From Heterodera schachtii (Eukaryota; Nematoda; Chromadorea; Rhabditida; Heteroderidae): a stretch of 64,000 nucleotides of DNA. Positions 1 through 12,124 of this stretch are shown here, piece by piece. The notes below the pieces were generated by a model that was given only the letters and a program-made list of their open reading frames with translations, did no database searches and was not told where the DNA came from. The position numbers were made by a program, and so were the translations under genes. Numbering within the stretch: the first letter of the stretch is position 1; each line of letters opens with the position of its first letter. The stretch covers positions 109,839 to 173,838 of the forward strand of contig SIJG01000184.1 of NCBI GenBank assembly GCA_023374025.1, read 5' to 3'.

Positions 1-3000
1 TGCCCCGATGTATTGTAAAATTAGGACACATTGCTAATTTTAAAATCATAATTTTCAAAATATTTTTTAATTACGTAAAATATTTAAAAATAAAATGAAA
101 CATTTATTGATCTATTAGAAGAACTGATGGATTTTTCCATAGTAAAAAATTTTTTCTTTTTTTTCCAAGCTTTATAGTCACATAACGCTTTTCTATCTAA
201 GAGTGCTTTAAACAAAATAATTTAGCAAAGAAAAATTATTTTTTTATTTGTTTTGTAAAAGATACACATATACAAAAATAATATAGTAAAATTGAAGCAC
301 ATGGAATATCTATCCAATGGTAAAAAATATAAAAAATATAATTTATAAAATTTTGGCATCTAAAGCAAATAATTTCTAATTTGAATAAATAGACTTTTTG
401 CAGATCTCTTATATGGTGAAAATTCAATAAACTAATATTTTATCAAATAATTTATATTTATAGTTTTTCCTTAACCGTTAATATGCATCCGTACATGAAA
501 AACTAAACTATTTTATGAAATTAAATTAAAAATGAAACTCTTATGCTACTCATAACATACGCAATCTAAGAATTTTTTGTTGTATTAGAACCTTATAATT
601 TAACTTTTAAGAATAAAAAATTTATATAACATTCTGTTATTAGTTAATGATCCATTAATAATTACCAATATTTCATAATATAATTATTTTACAAAAAAAA
701 TAACAAATAATAGAATATTGTTGAATTATGTGCCTAATTACAATTTTTTCATAAGTTTATTTAATAAAAATTTAAAATATTTAATATCAAATCACTTTTT
801 AGTATATAAAATAATAGTTATTATTTGCATAATGTACGACTTCATAAATAGTTAATGCAAAAAAGAATGAAATGAATCATATGAAATATCAAAATATATT
901 AGTATTGTAAAAATAGGCCTAATCCATTTACACTGAGTGCTTTAAGTTGTAATGCACAGATGTGGGAGCCGTTATGTGTATGGTTGAGAAAGCAAGAAAG
1001 ATACAATTAAACCTAATAAAATTGTTTTATGTTATGTAAATAAAATCATTAAAAATCATTAATTTTCATAATGTGTACAAAAAATAAACTTATTAAAATT
1101 AAATTTTTACTTTATTTAGAAAGTTTTTTTTGTTTCATTTAATAATTTACATAATCATTTTACCATTGAATACATGCATTAGCTCTTTTGCTGTTTATGC
1201 CCGTTCTACTTTGTCTGTCCAGAATCTATTGCTGCTGTTCTTTTTATAGAATATTGTAGCATCAATTTTGCTCTATTAGACTATCATGCATTCCTATTGT
1301 TGTGCTTTTATACATTCTCCTTTAGTTGTTTATTAATATAGAAAAGGGAAATTCTGTATATTTAATTTTTCATATCTATGTCATTTAATATTTTTTAAAT
1401 TATCTTTTCAAAATAAAAATATTTAATAATTATAAAAAATTAATGCATACCCAAATTTTTCAAGTAGAAAAAACGTGTTTTTTATATTGCCAAGGAAAAT
1501 CATGGTTTTTTGTATCAGTTAAATATTTTATTATCATAATTATTATATTATAATTTATTATATAATGGAAAATTATAGAAGTGGTCTTAATTCTCTAGTT
1601 TTAATTGAATTGTAATTTTGTAAAAATTGGATATAATATTGGGATTAAAATTTTTCATTATTTAATAGATTGCTAGATATTTATGAAAAAAAACTTTTGA
1701 GAAAAATTGATATTTATACCAAATCATTTTATTTAGTTTTGAGAATGGGCTATATATATATATATATATTAATAACATGCGGTATTGCTCATCTGAGGTT
1801 ATATTGGTAAAGCCCTAGAATTAATTTGTAAACAAATTTTAATTTTTTGATACATATTTAATTATTTAAAAAAATTATATAATAAATCTTTATTATTTAA
1901 TTACGTATGAACATACACTTAACATTTGTTGTATAAAAAAGCTTAGCCATATAAGAAAAATCACTGATATGAGTATGCTATTCAAATTCTCAAGGGTAAA
2001 ACGTTTAGACCCAAAAAATACTTTATCTTTTTATCTCTTCACAATGTGCTAATAATTTTTCATTTTACTTTTTATTAAGCTTATTTTATAAGTTATGTTT
2101 TAATAAAAGCATTTAATTTGATTATTTGTTCTTTTTTAATTTATTTTTTTTATTCATTTTTATATATTTTTTCCGTTTTCCAGTTATGCTTATATGTAAA
2201 AAATAAGCCGTAAACAGTGGTCAAAAGAGAATTCCGCACTTAGAGATTGTATACATAAATGAACAGTAGATATTATTTTGCAATAATTTGTTATTATAAT
2301 TACGTAATTATTAATTCGAAAATTCATTCTGCTATTTTATTCTTACTTTCAACGTAATTTTACCACATTTTTAAATTTTAATTTAATATATTTACTTTTT
2401 AATTGCGATAATTTTAACGTTAATAACGTATTTGCAATTTTTATTATTAAATGAAGTAACACGACATCATATTTGAAAATATTTATTCACTTGTTTGAAT
2501 CTTATTTATACTCATGTAATTTTGATTTTAATTACAAAATTTCATTTATTTAAATTCAGATAACAAGAGATTTATATATTTTTTTATCAAATTTTGAATT
2601 TCAAACATGATAATATTGATAGAAATAAAACAAACAAAGGAATTTTCACAACATGCACAGGATAAGAACTTTGAAGTTTGATGATTTATTCCACTGATAA
2701 TGTTTACAGGGAGTTCATCAATTCTGAAACAGTGGTGGAGCTTCATTAAGATAAAGATAATGCTCTTGAAGTAAATTATAATTTAATTTTTACTTCAATT
2801 ATACGATCAAAATAATATTATAACGTATATATCACTTTTTTTTATATATATATTTCTTTTTTAATTTTATTTTAATTATATCATTTTGAATTTTCTACTT
2901 AATATTTAGATAGTTTTTAGTATTTTGTACGAATTTACAGCTTTGTCCCATTTCGAGAATGCGTTGAACTGGCTTCATGTTAAATCATTTTTCAAATAAT

Positions 3001-3642
3001 TAAAATCCAAAATGAATTTTATCTTTTTATATTCGCATTTTTTAATTTGATTTTTTGTGATTTTAAATTTTACGAATTTGATGCTTTATTAAATTTATTT
3101 TAAAAATTATATTGTATTATTTTAATATTTTTTTTATAAGTAATAACATTATTTTTTCAATTGTATTTTAAACTTTTTCAATGTCCCTAATTTTTATATC
3201 CAACCATTTATTCGATTTTCAAAATTTTTTTAAGTTATTTTTTGATATTTTAATTTAAGCAACATTTGTCCTATATTTGCTTTTTGGTTTTTAACGCTAT
3301 CCAACCATAAAATGATATAATTTTTTCAATTTAATTGAATATTAATTTTTTATTAATAATTATTTCTTATTTTTTAATTTATTCTCTTACACTTTTGTTC
3401 TTTTTGTATTTCATACCATGTTTTTTGCTTGCCAAAACTAGTTTTTAAGACCAATTTACAAATAATTCGTCAAATATTATTCCTTTTCTTTCCTCCACGC
3501 CACGCTCTTCTTTTAGCTTTCTCTCTGGAAAAACAAAACACGTAATCATTTTATAAAAATATCATGCTATTTTACTTAGTGTTAAAAAAATTATTTCAAT
3601 CACTTTCTATTTTTTAATTTTTAACAAGTTTTCGTGTCAATA

Positions 3643-3713
3643 AATAGTGGATTCAAATGTATCAAAAGATCAAATTCAAAAACAATAGTGGATTCAAATG
3701 TATCAAAAGATCA
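3643..3713. repeat. Two-copy 30-bp direct repeat, 41-bp period
   Basis: The 30 bases at 3643-3672, which begin AATAGTGGATTC, recur without change at 3684-3713, separated by 11 A-rich bases. This looks like a recent local tandem duplication. No function is suggested. Confidence 0.85.
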
Positions 3714-4903
3714 CTTTCGCAATATCCTCATGTTTCTTTTTAGAAATTTTTTATAACTAATTTTTACCTTCATTTTCTTTTTATAAGAATTTAAAATTTA
3801 GATCTTAAAATTCATTCAGAATTATCGGAAAACATATTTTATTTTCGTTCATATCATATAATATTTTAAACATTAATTAGTCTTTTAATTTGTGCTTAAG
3901 CAATAATTCATAATTTACATCTGTTAAAATCACGCCGTATCAGTATTAATGAGTCATACAATATAAATTTAATACAAACTTCAGGGCATTTTATTAAATA
4001 TATTTCTTTATATTGATCATTTATTTAAATTTAATCATTAACGGGAGTTCATTATATTTTAATTGAATAATAAATATCGTTAGGTTCTGTTTTTATAAGA
4101 ATGTTTTAATTTTTATTTCATTTTTTCTTGATTTTATGTGTATATATATATATACGATGATATATATCTATAGAATATAATTTTTTTTTTACATAGTATT
4201 TAGTTGAAAGAATAGAATTGAATGGTAGTATTTTTGAAATTGTTTAGTTAGAAATTAATTTTTTTATTATTAAATTCGAGTAAATTTTAAAATGTTTTGT
4301 TTCCTAATAAAAATTCTATTTATCAATTTGAAGATTCTCATTAATTCCGCAATTAATATTTGCTTGAGTCTATGGGCAACTCGGAATGCAGTTGGTATTG
4401 GTGCGCGCTCGCAATATCCTTTTTATACATTTTTAATAGGCAAAATATAAATTAATGCTTTATAATTCAATTTTTTATTGAAGTTTTGGGTAGCTGAAGA
4501 AAAAAATAGCATTAATTTGACTTAGAATTATAGATTTATTATTTTACCTTACTGTGTAATCACTTTTAATTAAGAGATATTTTTAAGGTATGGGTCTCGA
4601 TTTTTTTTATTTGTCAAAATACACTTTGACATATTTATATGCTTTAATTTTTAGCTATAATTTTAATGCTATAATTTTAACCAAGTCATATATAACATAA
4701 TCCTTCAGTGTTGAGGGATTATTTTAGAACAAAATTTGTTATAATAATGATTTTTATATTTAAAATGCTATACATCATGCATGATCAATAGGGCGTGTAA
4801 TTATATGGAAATCCACTTTTTTCCTGGATTGTGGAGGTTTGAAACGTACGAAATACATGTTTTTAGCTTGGTTTAAAGCTTCTAGGATAAATTTCTATAT
4901 CTT

Positions 4904-5000
4904 TTTTCCATATTTTTCCATATTTCGTGAGTTATGTCCATATTTGTTCATATTTTGACAGCATATAAGCCCATATTTTATGTCCATATTTTGGCATTTT
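4904..5000. repeat. catattt-type short-period repeat
   Basis: The heptamer-like string CCATATTT or TCATATTT recurs about every 8-20 bases over some 100 bp. Tracts with the same flavour occur at 27770-28200 and 55970-56190, so this is probably a diverged interspersed repeat rather than unique DNA. Confidence 0.5.
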
Positions 5001-8000
5001 TCCAAAAAACCTCTATCAGAACTGGCCCCAACAGGTAAATTGGTCTTTAGAAACCCGGAAAATTTTTCAAAAAAAAAAATCATTTTTTCGCAAAATTTCC
5101 CCAAGAATAATGAATGAATTTAAAGTTTTTTTAAAATTGATAAATTTATATAAAAAATAGGCAAAAAAGCTAAAAATTGCGCTTTTTGGGTACATATTTC
5201 GCAAAAAATTAGTAAATTTTAGCTTTATCTTATTTTTTTCTTCTACAATGATTTTTAATACCATATTTAGCCATTTTTCAAAGTGTTACTTTACATTAGC
5301 GAATTTAAGGAATTTCGAAAAATTACACCCTCAATTTGGAAAAAATACTTGTCCATATTTATATTTTTTGCATTTTTATGAAAAAAATTGGTGAAATTTC
5401 GAATTATTAACGCAATAAATAGTGTAGTTAATCTATTTGAAAGAAAAAAGGCTGTTAAATTATTATAATTTATAATTAAAATTGTGTGGCAATTCAAATC
5501 TGTAGTGGTGTTTTTGTTCATTGGAAAATAGAAATAATTATCAAATATTTATTAATTTAAATATAAAATTTTGTTTTTAGTTTAATTATTTTTTCAGCAT
5601 TTTATTAAATTAAAATATATTTCGATTTTTATTATCTCTAGCGGTCCGAGAATGAAATTGAGGCTGTTTGATTAATTTAACTATATTATATAACTTCAAT
5701 TTTTATTTATTTTGAGTAAAATTTTAATTGATTGGTTTTAGTATTTTTTGGGTTCCTTTTTATTTTTATTGAATTGTAATTTTAACTATTTTAAGTAAAA
5801 TAAAAATGTGTAGAAGATAAAATATACTTTTTGAACATTCATTAAATACGTTTTGAAAATAGATTGCTGAAACATACAGTGAGTATAAATTCTTAGTTAA
5901 TAACATCATTCATTTTATAACAAGTATTACAACTGTTGTGATTTTTCATTTATTAAGAAATGCACTTTAAATTTCGAGTTATAAACACAATAATTAGTTT
6001 AGTTCAACATTTGAAAGGAAAAAGTTTGAGAAAATATAATATTCGTTTTATTTATAAATGTAAATAGTTTATTATAAATAAGGTTATTTCATTTCTCGCT
6101 TTGTGCATTTAATAATATTTTTTTGCTCCATTTTTAAGTACTTCGATGGATTAAATTGCGACTCTCTTTATTTATTACTCATAAAAAATTCTTCATTTAA
6201 ATTGTTGTAATATTTCCAGATTTTTTCTTTTAGAAAATTAAAATTTTCAATTGTTGTTTTATCAAGGTAAAATTTTTATTTTGGTTTATATTTATGCATT
6301 AAGTATTTGTGAAATAGGAAATTAATTAAGTCAAATCCCTTTGCTTCAACTTGAATTGAGAGACCAAAGTGAACACACACAAAAATAAAGAGGTCAACAT
6401 CAAATAATAAATAAAAAAGAAAACGCCACAATAATTTAAAAATAATTCAAATATCTTAATTAAATTTAAATCTCCAACAGTGAGTTCGCGTACCTTTTTT
6501 GTTTTATTCTCTGTCAAATTAATTATTTAGCGTAGTTATTTTTAATAAATTTATGGCATTAAAAAAGAATAAAATAATTTACTTTATTAATAATTTTATT
6601 CAGAGCAATATTAGACGGAAAAGCGTTTTGTGACAATTAACTATACATGAAGTTTTTATCTAACAATTTTAAAAAATAAATTATGTTTTACTTTTTTGTA
6701 GTAAGGTAAATTGATTTTGAAAATAAATATAAAAAATTATAATTTTTTTAATATATTTTTTCAAATTGAATAAACGAAGTTTTTAAATTCTAATAAATAT
6801 AACCATATTGATTTATGAAATAAATTTTAAACAATTTTTAAACGATTCAAATATATTTTGATTTGATAAGTAATATATATTATTATTTAAATTTTATTTC
6901 TCAAATATAAATGCGTTGGTTTTATGAAAATTGTTAATTAATATTATATTTACTTTATCAGAATAAGGAATTTATTAAATGAAATTTAAGAATAAGCTTT
7001 TAATTTTATGCATCGAAGATACTTTTTTGTCGATAAAGCATAACAATAATTTGTAAATTTTTTTTATTAAATATTATATTATATAATAAATTTGAACATT
7101 AATTAAGAAGAGTATTTTTTTTAAAAATAAATTTTTTTTGAATCTTTAGGGTTCTTTAATTATTAGCTTTATTAATCCAAGGTTTTGTATTACTAATATT
7201 TTACTTTAATTCAAAAAAATTAATATTACTTATTGTAACTTTATTTGAAAATCATAAGCCAAATGACATCCTTCGGAAAGCATACTTCAAATAAAGATAT
7301 AATTGACAAAAATATGACTTATTGTTTTTATTTATCAAAATTTAACCACGTCGTTAAGCTTCGAGCCGTTATCACAATCGAAACATGACACTATGCTAAA
7401 AAGCGTATTAGCTTACATCATAACAGGATTCCGCCGTTAAGCGTTGTCCCGTACCCCGGCCGACTGGTAACTGACTTGATAGTTTGAGGATTTATTTTTA
7501 CTATAAATTTAATATTTATAGATCTTTATTATAAATTATTAATCCTTATTTTTAAACGCCAATTAATATTTATTGAAATTATTTATTTACTTTATTAATT
7601 TGCATATAAAATGACAAAAATTACATATTATGTGAAAAAATTTTCTATCTTTAAATATTCTATAAATTTATTGTTTATTTTTTCGATTCTTAAAAAATTA
7701 AATCTTTAATTATGGGTTTTTTATAAAAATTTGCATATTGAAACAATTAATAATTTTTATTTTTGTTCGTTATTTATATGTAAAATTATGTTCAGTATAT
7801 CATTATTAAAAAGTTTGTGCTAGATCGTATAAAAATTTGATAAAATTTTTGAATATCAAATTTTTGGTTTTTCATGTTATTAACTTTTATTCTATTGGTT
7901 CCAGATGACTTTAATAAGTTATTAAATTTTGATAATTATCTTAATGAATTGCCGTAGAACTCGGTAAATTGACTTTAAAAAAGTGAATCATTATATGTCA

Positions 8001-8106
8001 GATTTTCGAGCTTGCGATAAGGTAACTAACCCTTTTAATATATATATATATTAATCAATTTTAAACAATTAAAAAATTTTTTTTACATATTTTCATATCT
8101 ATAAAT

Positions 8107-8340
8107 TGTTGTGTCCGTTCACAGTCAATGGAATAATATTGATTTATTCCACACACAAATAAATATAATAAATAGCGAAGGGAGGGAGCGGTCACAATTA
8201 AATGGAAACAACAAATGAATGAGGGAGAATGCACGGAATGGGGGAAAAGGGGGGTTTAAATGGACAACACGAAGGGTCAAAAGGATGATCGATAAACGAG
8301 CATCTTTTGGCGTTAATTCAAATAATTAACGAACACAACA
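8107..8340 (-). repeat. 3' LTR of the gypsy element
   Basis: This 234-bp terminal repeat begins TGTTGTG and ends CACAACA on the plus strand, so its ends are themselves inverted. It matches 12812-13047 except for one missing A near 8121 and one missing G near 8192, both run-length changes. TAAAT precedes it as half of the target-site duplication. Confidence 0.95.
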
Positions 8341-8353
8341 TCTCCTCCCCACC
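8341..8353 (-). promoter_or_regulatory. Polypurine tract of the gypsy element
   Basis: On the minus strand the 13 bases before the 3' LTR read GGTGGGGAGGAGA. This is the usual position and composition of the primer for plus-strand DNA synthesis. The assignment follows from position beside the LTR. Confidence 0.85.
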
Positions 8354-8368
8354 AGCTGAAGTCAGCGA

Positions 8369-9862
8369 TCACGCGCTGGGGTCGAAGATCTGTCGTGGCC
8401 TTCGTTCGCGCACCGATCTTCTCAATGGCGGATCGTGCAAATTTGGCGGATCGTTCGGCTCTTCTTCGTCCACGTCCGTCGGTTGTCCTCCGTCCTTTTC
8501 ATCCTCCGTCTGATCACCATTGGACGATGTTGAGTCCGCGTCGGTGTTGCTCTCCAGATCGGGCTTCGTCTCGTCCGTTTTCAGCTGGTCTAAATGCCGC
8601 TTCCAAACCCCACGGGCTGTTCGGACAAGAAACAGTGATGGACTTATTTGGCTCATGATTTGGCCTGCCATCCACTTCGAACCGTCTCTGTAATTCCTGG
8701 CAAAAACTCTTTGTCCAGATTTAAATGAGCGTTTCCATGTCCGTCGATCAAAATTCTTTTTGGCGCGTGCCAAATATTTTTGGCCATGCTTTTCAGCATT
8801 TGCTTTCACTTTCTCTTCTCCTCCTTCAATTTTGGTCGATTCGGATGGGCGCACGAGGTCGAGCAGTGTTCGCAACTTTCTGCTGAACATCATTTCTGCA
8901 GGAGAACGTCCTGTTGCAGAATGAGGTGTTACTCGGTATTTGAGTAAGAATTGGTTCATCGCCAATTCATTGTCCCAGTTGGTGTCTTTCTTAACCAACA
9001 ACATTCCTTTTTTGAATGTTTGGACAAATCGCTCGGCTTCCCCGTTGCTCTGCGGGTGGTATGGTGCCGTCAGCGTTCGTTCAATTCCGCGTTTGGAGCA
9101 GAATTCTTCAAACTCCTTTGACGCGAATTGCGGCCCGTTGTCAGACACAATTTGTTCTGGCAAACCGTGGGTCCAAATCAATTTTCGAAGCGCCTCAATC
9201 GTTGCCTCGGTCGTCGTGCTTTTCATCATTGAAACTTCTGGCCATTTTGTCTTGGCATCAACCGTGATCAGCCACATTTTTCCAAAAAACGGGCCACAGA
9301 AGTCAATGTGAAGTCGCTGCCATGGCTTTTCTGGCACTTCCCATGGGTGTAGAGGGACCTTCCTCATCTCCGGCGCATTCGTCTGACAAATTTTGCACTT
9401 CTTTTTAATGCTCTCGATGTCTTTGTCGATGCCCGGCCACCAAACTTTTTGCCTGGCCAATGCCTTCATTCGGACAATTCCTGGATGCGTCGCGTGAATC
9501 AATTTCATAAGATTTTCACGGAATTTACTCGGAATCACTGTCCGGCATCCCAGCATCAGACATCCGTTATTCAGCTCCAATTCGTCTTTTACAAGAAAGA
9601 ATGGGCGAATTTTTTCGTCTTCCATCTTAGCAGGCCATCCATTAAGAACAAAACCTTTGACTTTTGCGAACACCAGATCATTGCCAATTTCTTTCACAAT
9701 GTCCTTCACAGTGATCGGCAAAGCATTTTGGCTCTCCTGCTGGATTTCATTCAGCTCGCAGGCTTTCCTTACAGATCTGATCAATTTCTGGACTTGGCAA
9801 ACGTGACAATCCATCGGCGTAACCGAAATTTTTTGTCGAACAATATTCGATTTCGAAGTCAT
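8369..9862 (-). CDS. Integrase region of the gypsy pol (497-residue open frame)
   Basis: Integrase inserts the element's cDNA into the host genome. An HHCC zinc-binding module is visible (H123, H126, C156, C159). The catalytic core has D187 in HIDFCGP, D241 in SDNGPQF and E277 in HPQSNGEAE, with the DD35E spacing. A C-terminal segment around residues 385-430 resembles the GPY/F-type module, and the tail is acidic then basic. I see no chromodomain. The first 25 or so residues are out of frame with pol: the true junction with RNase H lies in the overlap with the neighbouring frame at about 9747-9862, so the ATG at 9862 is not a real start. The frame itself is intact with a full catalytic triad. 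Confidence 0.93.
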   Translation of the reverse strand: MTSKSNIVRQKISVTPMDCHVCQVQKLIRSVRKACELNEIQQESQNALPITVKDIVKEIGNDLVFAKVKGFVLNGWPAKMEDEKIRPFFLVKDELELNNGCLMLGCRTVIPSKFRENLMKLIHATHPGIVRMKALARQKVWWPGIDKDIESIKKKCKICQTNAPEMRKVPLHPWEVPEKPWQRLHIDFCGPFFGKMWLITVDAKTKWPEVSMMKSTTTEATIEALRKLIWTHGLPEQIVSDNGPQFASKEFEEFCSKRGIERTLTAPYHPQSNGEAERFVQTFKKGMLLVKKDTNWDNELAMNQFLLKYRVTPHSATGRSPAEMMFSRKLRTLLDLVRPSESTKIEGGEEKVKANAEKHGQKYLARAKKNFDRRTWKRSFKSGQRVFARNYRDGSKWMAGQIMSQISPSLFLVRTARGVWKRHLDQLKTDETKPDLESNTDADSTSSNGDQTEDEKDGGQPTDVDEEEPNDPPNLHDPPLRRSVRERRPRQIFDPSA

Positions 9863-10097
9863 AATTCATGAGCTTCAAACTCCAACGATGAAGTCGTCGT
9901 GCCGCAACCACGGGCAATTCGCCTTTTGGTCCAAAAATCCTTTTTAAAGGCTCGTGATCAGTCTGTAGAATGAATTTTCTACCGTACAAGTACTGATTGA
10001 ACTTCTCCACGCCGAAGATTACTGCACGTCCTTCTTTTTCGATCTGCGCATAATTTCTTTCGGCTGGGCTCAAAGTTCTTGAAGCGTAGGCGATCAC
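9747..10097 (-). CDS. RNase H, C-terminal part of the domain, gypsy pol
   Basis: This 116-residue segment holds AYASRTLSPAERNY, LQTDHEPL and YADGLSRL, standard signatures of the Ty3/gypsy RNase H domain, which degrades the RNA strand during cDNA synthesis. It continues the reverse transcriptase frame after a one-base shift. At about 10100 the minus strand has a TTT run where two Ts would keep pol in frame. At its other end it leaves the integrase frame through a second shift near 9760-9800. The apparent start at 10097 is just the position of a usable codon after the shift. Confidence 0.9.
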   Translation of the reverse strand: MIAYASRTLSPAERNYAQIEKEGRAVIFGVEKFNQYLYGRKFILQTDHEPLKRIFGPKGELPVVAARRLHRWSLKLMNYDFEIEYCSTKNFGYADGLSRLPSPEIDQICKESLRAE

Positions 10098-11154
10098 GCC
10101 AAACTTTCCCAGTTATTCCATCTTTGTGGAAAAGAATTGCTCCAACTCCATAGTCAGATGCATCAGTTGCCAAATAAAGTGGCTTTTTGGGATCAAAATG
10201 GGCCAACAGTTCGTTCGACGCCAGCATCAATTTGATCTGCTCGAATGCTTCTTGCTGTTGTCCTCCCCAATGCCATTTGGTCTCTGATCGGCGTAACTCG
10301 TTCAATGGCTCCGAAATTGTTGCCATTGACGGAATGAATTTGCCATAATACCCAACCATTCCCAGAAAGGACTGCAACTCCTTCAAATTTTGGGGGGCTG
10401 GCATTTTCTGAATCGCTTCAACTTTTTCCGGCGACGTTCGAATCCCTTCTTTGTCGATGATGTGCCCCAAATAAGCAATTTGGTTTTGCATAAAGGAACA
10501 TTTTTCCTTTTTGACACGCAATCCAAATTTTTGGATGCGTTGGAGAGTCATTTCCAGCCTTTTCAAATGTTCCGCGTCGTTGGGGGCTGTCACCACAATA
10601 TCGTCCAAGTAAACGGCGACTCCGTCAATTCCACGAAGGACATCTTCCATCACTTGTTGGAAAATTGCTGGCGCTGACGCAACACCATAAGGCATACGCG
10701 TAAATTGGTAGAGGCCTTTATGCGTGCAAATGGTCAAGCATTCCTTGGCTTTATCGTCCAACATTAGTTGAAGATACGCCTCCTTCAAATCCAGCTTTGA
10801 AAACTTGTCGCCTCCGTTCAACACGCTGAACAATTCTTCCGGGCGCGGCAACGGGTATTGATGAATGTCGAGCCATGGGTTTACCGTGACTTTGTAATCG
10901 CAACACAAGCGAATTTTGTTCCCGGGTTTGGGTACAATCACCAGCGGTGTTGCCCAATCGGAAGTTGTCACCTGCTCCAACACTCCATCTTTGACCCACT
11001 TGTCGATGACCTTCTCCACTTCGGGTCTCAATGCAAAAGGCACGGGACGCGGCTTGCACTTCTTCGATTGCACTTCCGGCTTAAATTTCAACGAAATTTG
11101 CCTTGTGCATCGGCCGAGTCCATCGTTGAAGACCTCGCCGTATTTGAGAAGCAC
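9979..11154 (-). CDS. Reverse transcriptase and start of RNase H, gypsy pol
   Basis: This 391-residue frame encodes the RNA-dependent DNA polymerase. Motifs in order are SKLDLKEAY (D122), FTRMPYGVASAPAIFQ, and the catalytic YLDD box (D184, D185), followed by the thumb and the connection. The first RNase H aspartate is in LATDASDYG (D331). All three polymerase carboxylates are present. The final 40 or so residues are an out-of-frame tail after the shift at about 10100. Upstream, the same frame continues into the protease segment but is interrupted by TGA at 11158-11160. The first codon here is GTG, so it is not a real initiation site. Confidence 0.93.
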   Translation of the reverse strand: MLLKYGEVFNDGLGRCTRQISLKFKPEVQSKKCKPRPVPFALRPEVEKVIDKWVKDGVLEQVTTSDWATPLVIVPKPGNKIRLCCDYKVTVNPWLDIHQYPLPRPEELFSVLNGGDKFSKLDLKEAYLQLMLDDKAKECLTICTHKGLYQFTRMPYGVASAPAIFQQVMEDVLRGIDGVAVYLDDIVVTAPNDAEHLKRLEMTLQRIQKFGLRVKKEKCSFMQNQIAYLGHIIDKEGIRTSPEKVEAIQKMPAPQNLKELQSFLGMVGYYGKFIPSMATISEPLNELRRSETKWHWGGQQQEAFEQIKLMLASNELLAHFDPKKPLYLATDASDYGVGAILFHKDGITGKVWRDRLRFKNFEPSRKKLCADRKRRTCSNLRRGEVQSVLVR

Positions 11155-11157
11155 CGC

Positions 11158-11460
11158 TCACAGCTCTCGGCTCACTGCCTGGCTTTTGACCTCATTGATC
11201 GATCGGATTCCGAACGCTTTGTTGAGATCGATTTGCAATTCACCAATCAAATCTCTCCCACACAAATTTTTTCCTTCGCCGTCCACGACATAAATCTCGG
11301 CATTCACTTTTTTGCCGTTGTACTCCACATCTGTCATGAATGATCCGAGGACTTTAATCGGCTTTTTTCCATAGGCCATCAATCCTGAAGTGTGTCCCAA
11401 GTTTTGGCTTTCCAATTGACATCCAATCATTCTTAGAGATGAGTGTGACATCTGCGCCAC
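11158..11460 (-). CDS. Protease C-terminal part and linker, gypsy pol
   Basis: This segment of about 100 residues contains VNAEIYVVDGEGKNLCGRDL, which resembles the C-terminal half of retroviral-type aspartic proteases (ILGRDLI-like core). It ends at TGA 11158-11160, and the reverse transcriptase frame follows in the same phase. The single stop could be a point mutation or, less likely, a readthrough codon. The N-terminal half of the protease is in another frame (11354-12124), with the shift near 11385-11395. Confidence 0.8.
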   Translation of the reverse strand: MAQMSHSSLRMIGCQLESQNLGHTSGLMAYGKKPIKVLGSFMTDVEYNGKKVNAEIYVVDGEGKNLCGRDLIGELQIDLNKAFGIRSINEVKSQAVSREL

Positions 11461-12124
11461 AGTCCAATTCGAAGTCTGTCGCCTTTTTAGCCAGTTGAAG
11501 TTTTATCATTGCTGGCGGCACAGAAATAGATTTGATCTCTTCAGACTTGGCCAACGTCCCAATGTCGTGTGCTTTTTGGCACTCAGTGTTGACCTGGTTG
11601 ACTGGCTTCCCTTGCCTCTTTGGCCAATTGGAGCCCTGCTTTGTCTTGCACATCACAGCCCAGTGTCCAACATTGCCGCACTTTCGGCATTTTGAGTCCT
11701 TATTTGGGCACTCGTTGTTGCGGTGGCCATTCCTCCCGCATCGATGGCATTGCATTTGCTGCGTTGGTGCGCTATTCTTTCTTCCTCCCTTTGGAGCGAA
11801 GACTTTCGCCACTTCAGCCTTCTTATGCCCACCGATTTGCTCTGCGTCCAATTCGGACTGCTCGAGAAGCACTGCCGTTTCGACGGCATCTTTAAACTTC
11901 ATCTCTTTGACGCCCTTCTTTATCAACTCAGCCCGAATTGAATCATTTTTAAGGCCGTTGATGAAGAGTGCGCTCAGGCACATGTCCACCGAATCCTTGT
12001 GCCATTCCGCTTTGGCAATTAAGGTCCGAAGTTGGATCGAATAATCTCGAATGGACAGGCCAGACTGTCTGTTTGGCTGAAAACAGCTCAAACCTTTTTG
12101 CCGCAATCGTCTTCGTCTCGCCAA
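11354..12124 (-). CDS. Gag C-terminal part with two zinc knuckles, and protease active site
   Basis: This 256-residue frame carries two CCHC zinc knuckles, C126-C129-H134-C139 and C146-C149-H154-C159, the nucleocapsid module that packages RNA. The protease active-site segment FELDCGADVTLI follows at residues 218-229. The usual D-[ST]-G-A is D-C-G-A here, a rare substitution at a residue that normally supports the active site. The first 20 or so residues are out of frame with gag: the junction with the N-terminal gag frame is about 12060-12100. The last 20 or so residues are an out-of-frame tail. Confidence 0.88.
   Translation of the reverse strand: MARRRRLRQKGLSCFQPNRQSGLSIRDYSIQLRTLIAKAEWHKDSVDMCLSALFINGLKNDSIRAELIKKGVKEMKFKDAVETAVLLEQSELDAEQIGGHKKAEVAKVFAPKGGRKNSAPTQQMQCHRCGRNGHRNNECPNKDSKCRKCGNVGHWAVMCKTKQGSNWPKRQGKPVNQVNTECQKAHDIGTLAKSEEIKSISVPPAMIKLQLAKKATDFELDCGADVTLISKNDWMSIGKPKLGTHFRIDGLWKKAD

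Larger units (their letters stand above)
1..8106. other. AT-rich gene-free stretch
   Basis: No reading frame here has convincing codon usage or a recognisable domain; the short frames present are what such AT-rich DNA gives by chance. It holds short TA runs (near 1750-1770, 4139-4155 and 8038-8052), a 30-bp direct repeat near 3.6 kb, a catattt-rich tract near 4.9 kb and a diverged repeat pair near 5.4 and 5.96 kb. A slightly richer patch at 7360-7470 shows no structure I can name. Confidence 0.7.

Noticed and set aside
1..8106. Minus-strand 60-76 residue frames
   Set aside because: Composition is dominated by F, I, K, N, L and Y as expected from AT-rich background. No conserved motif or splice structure was seen.
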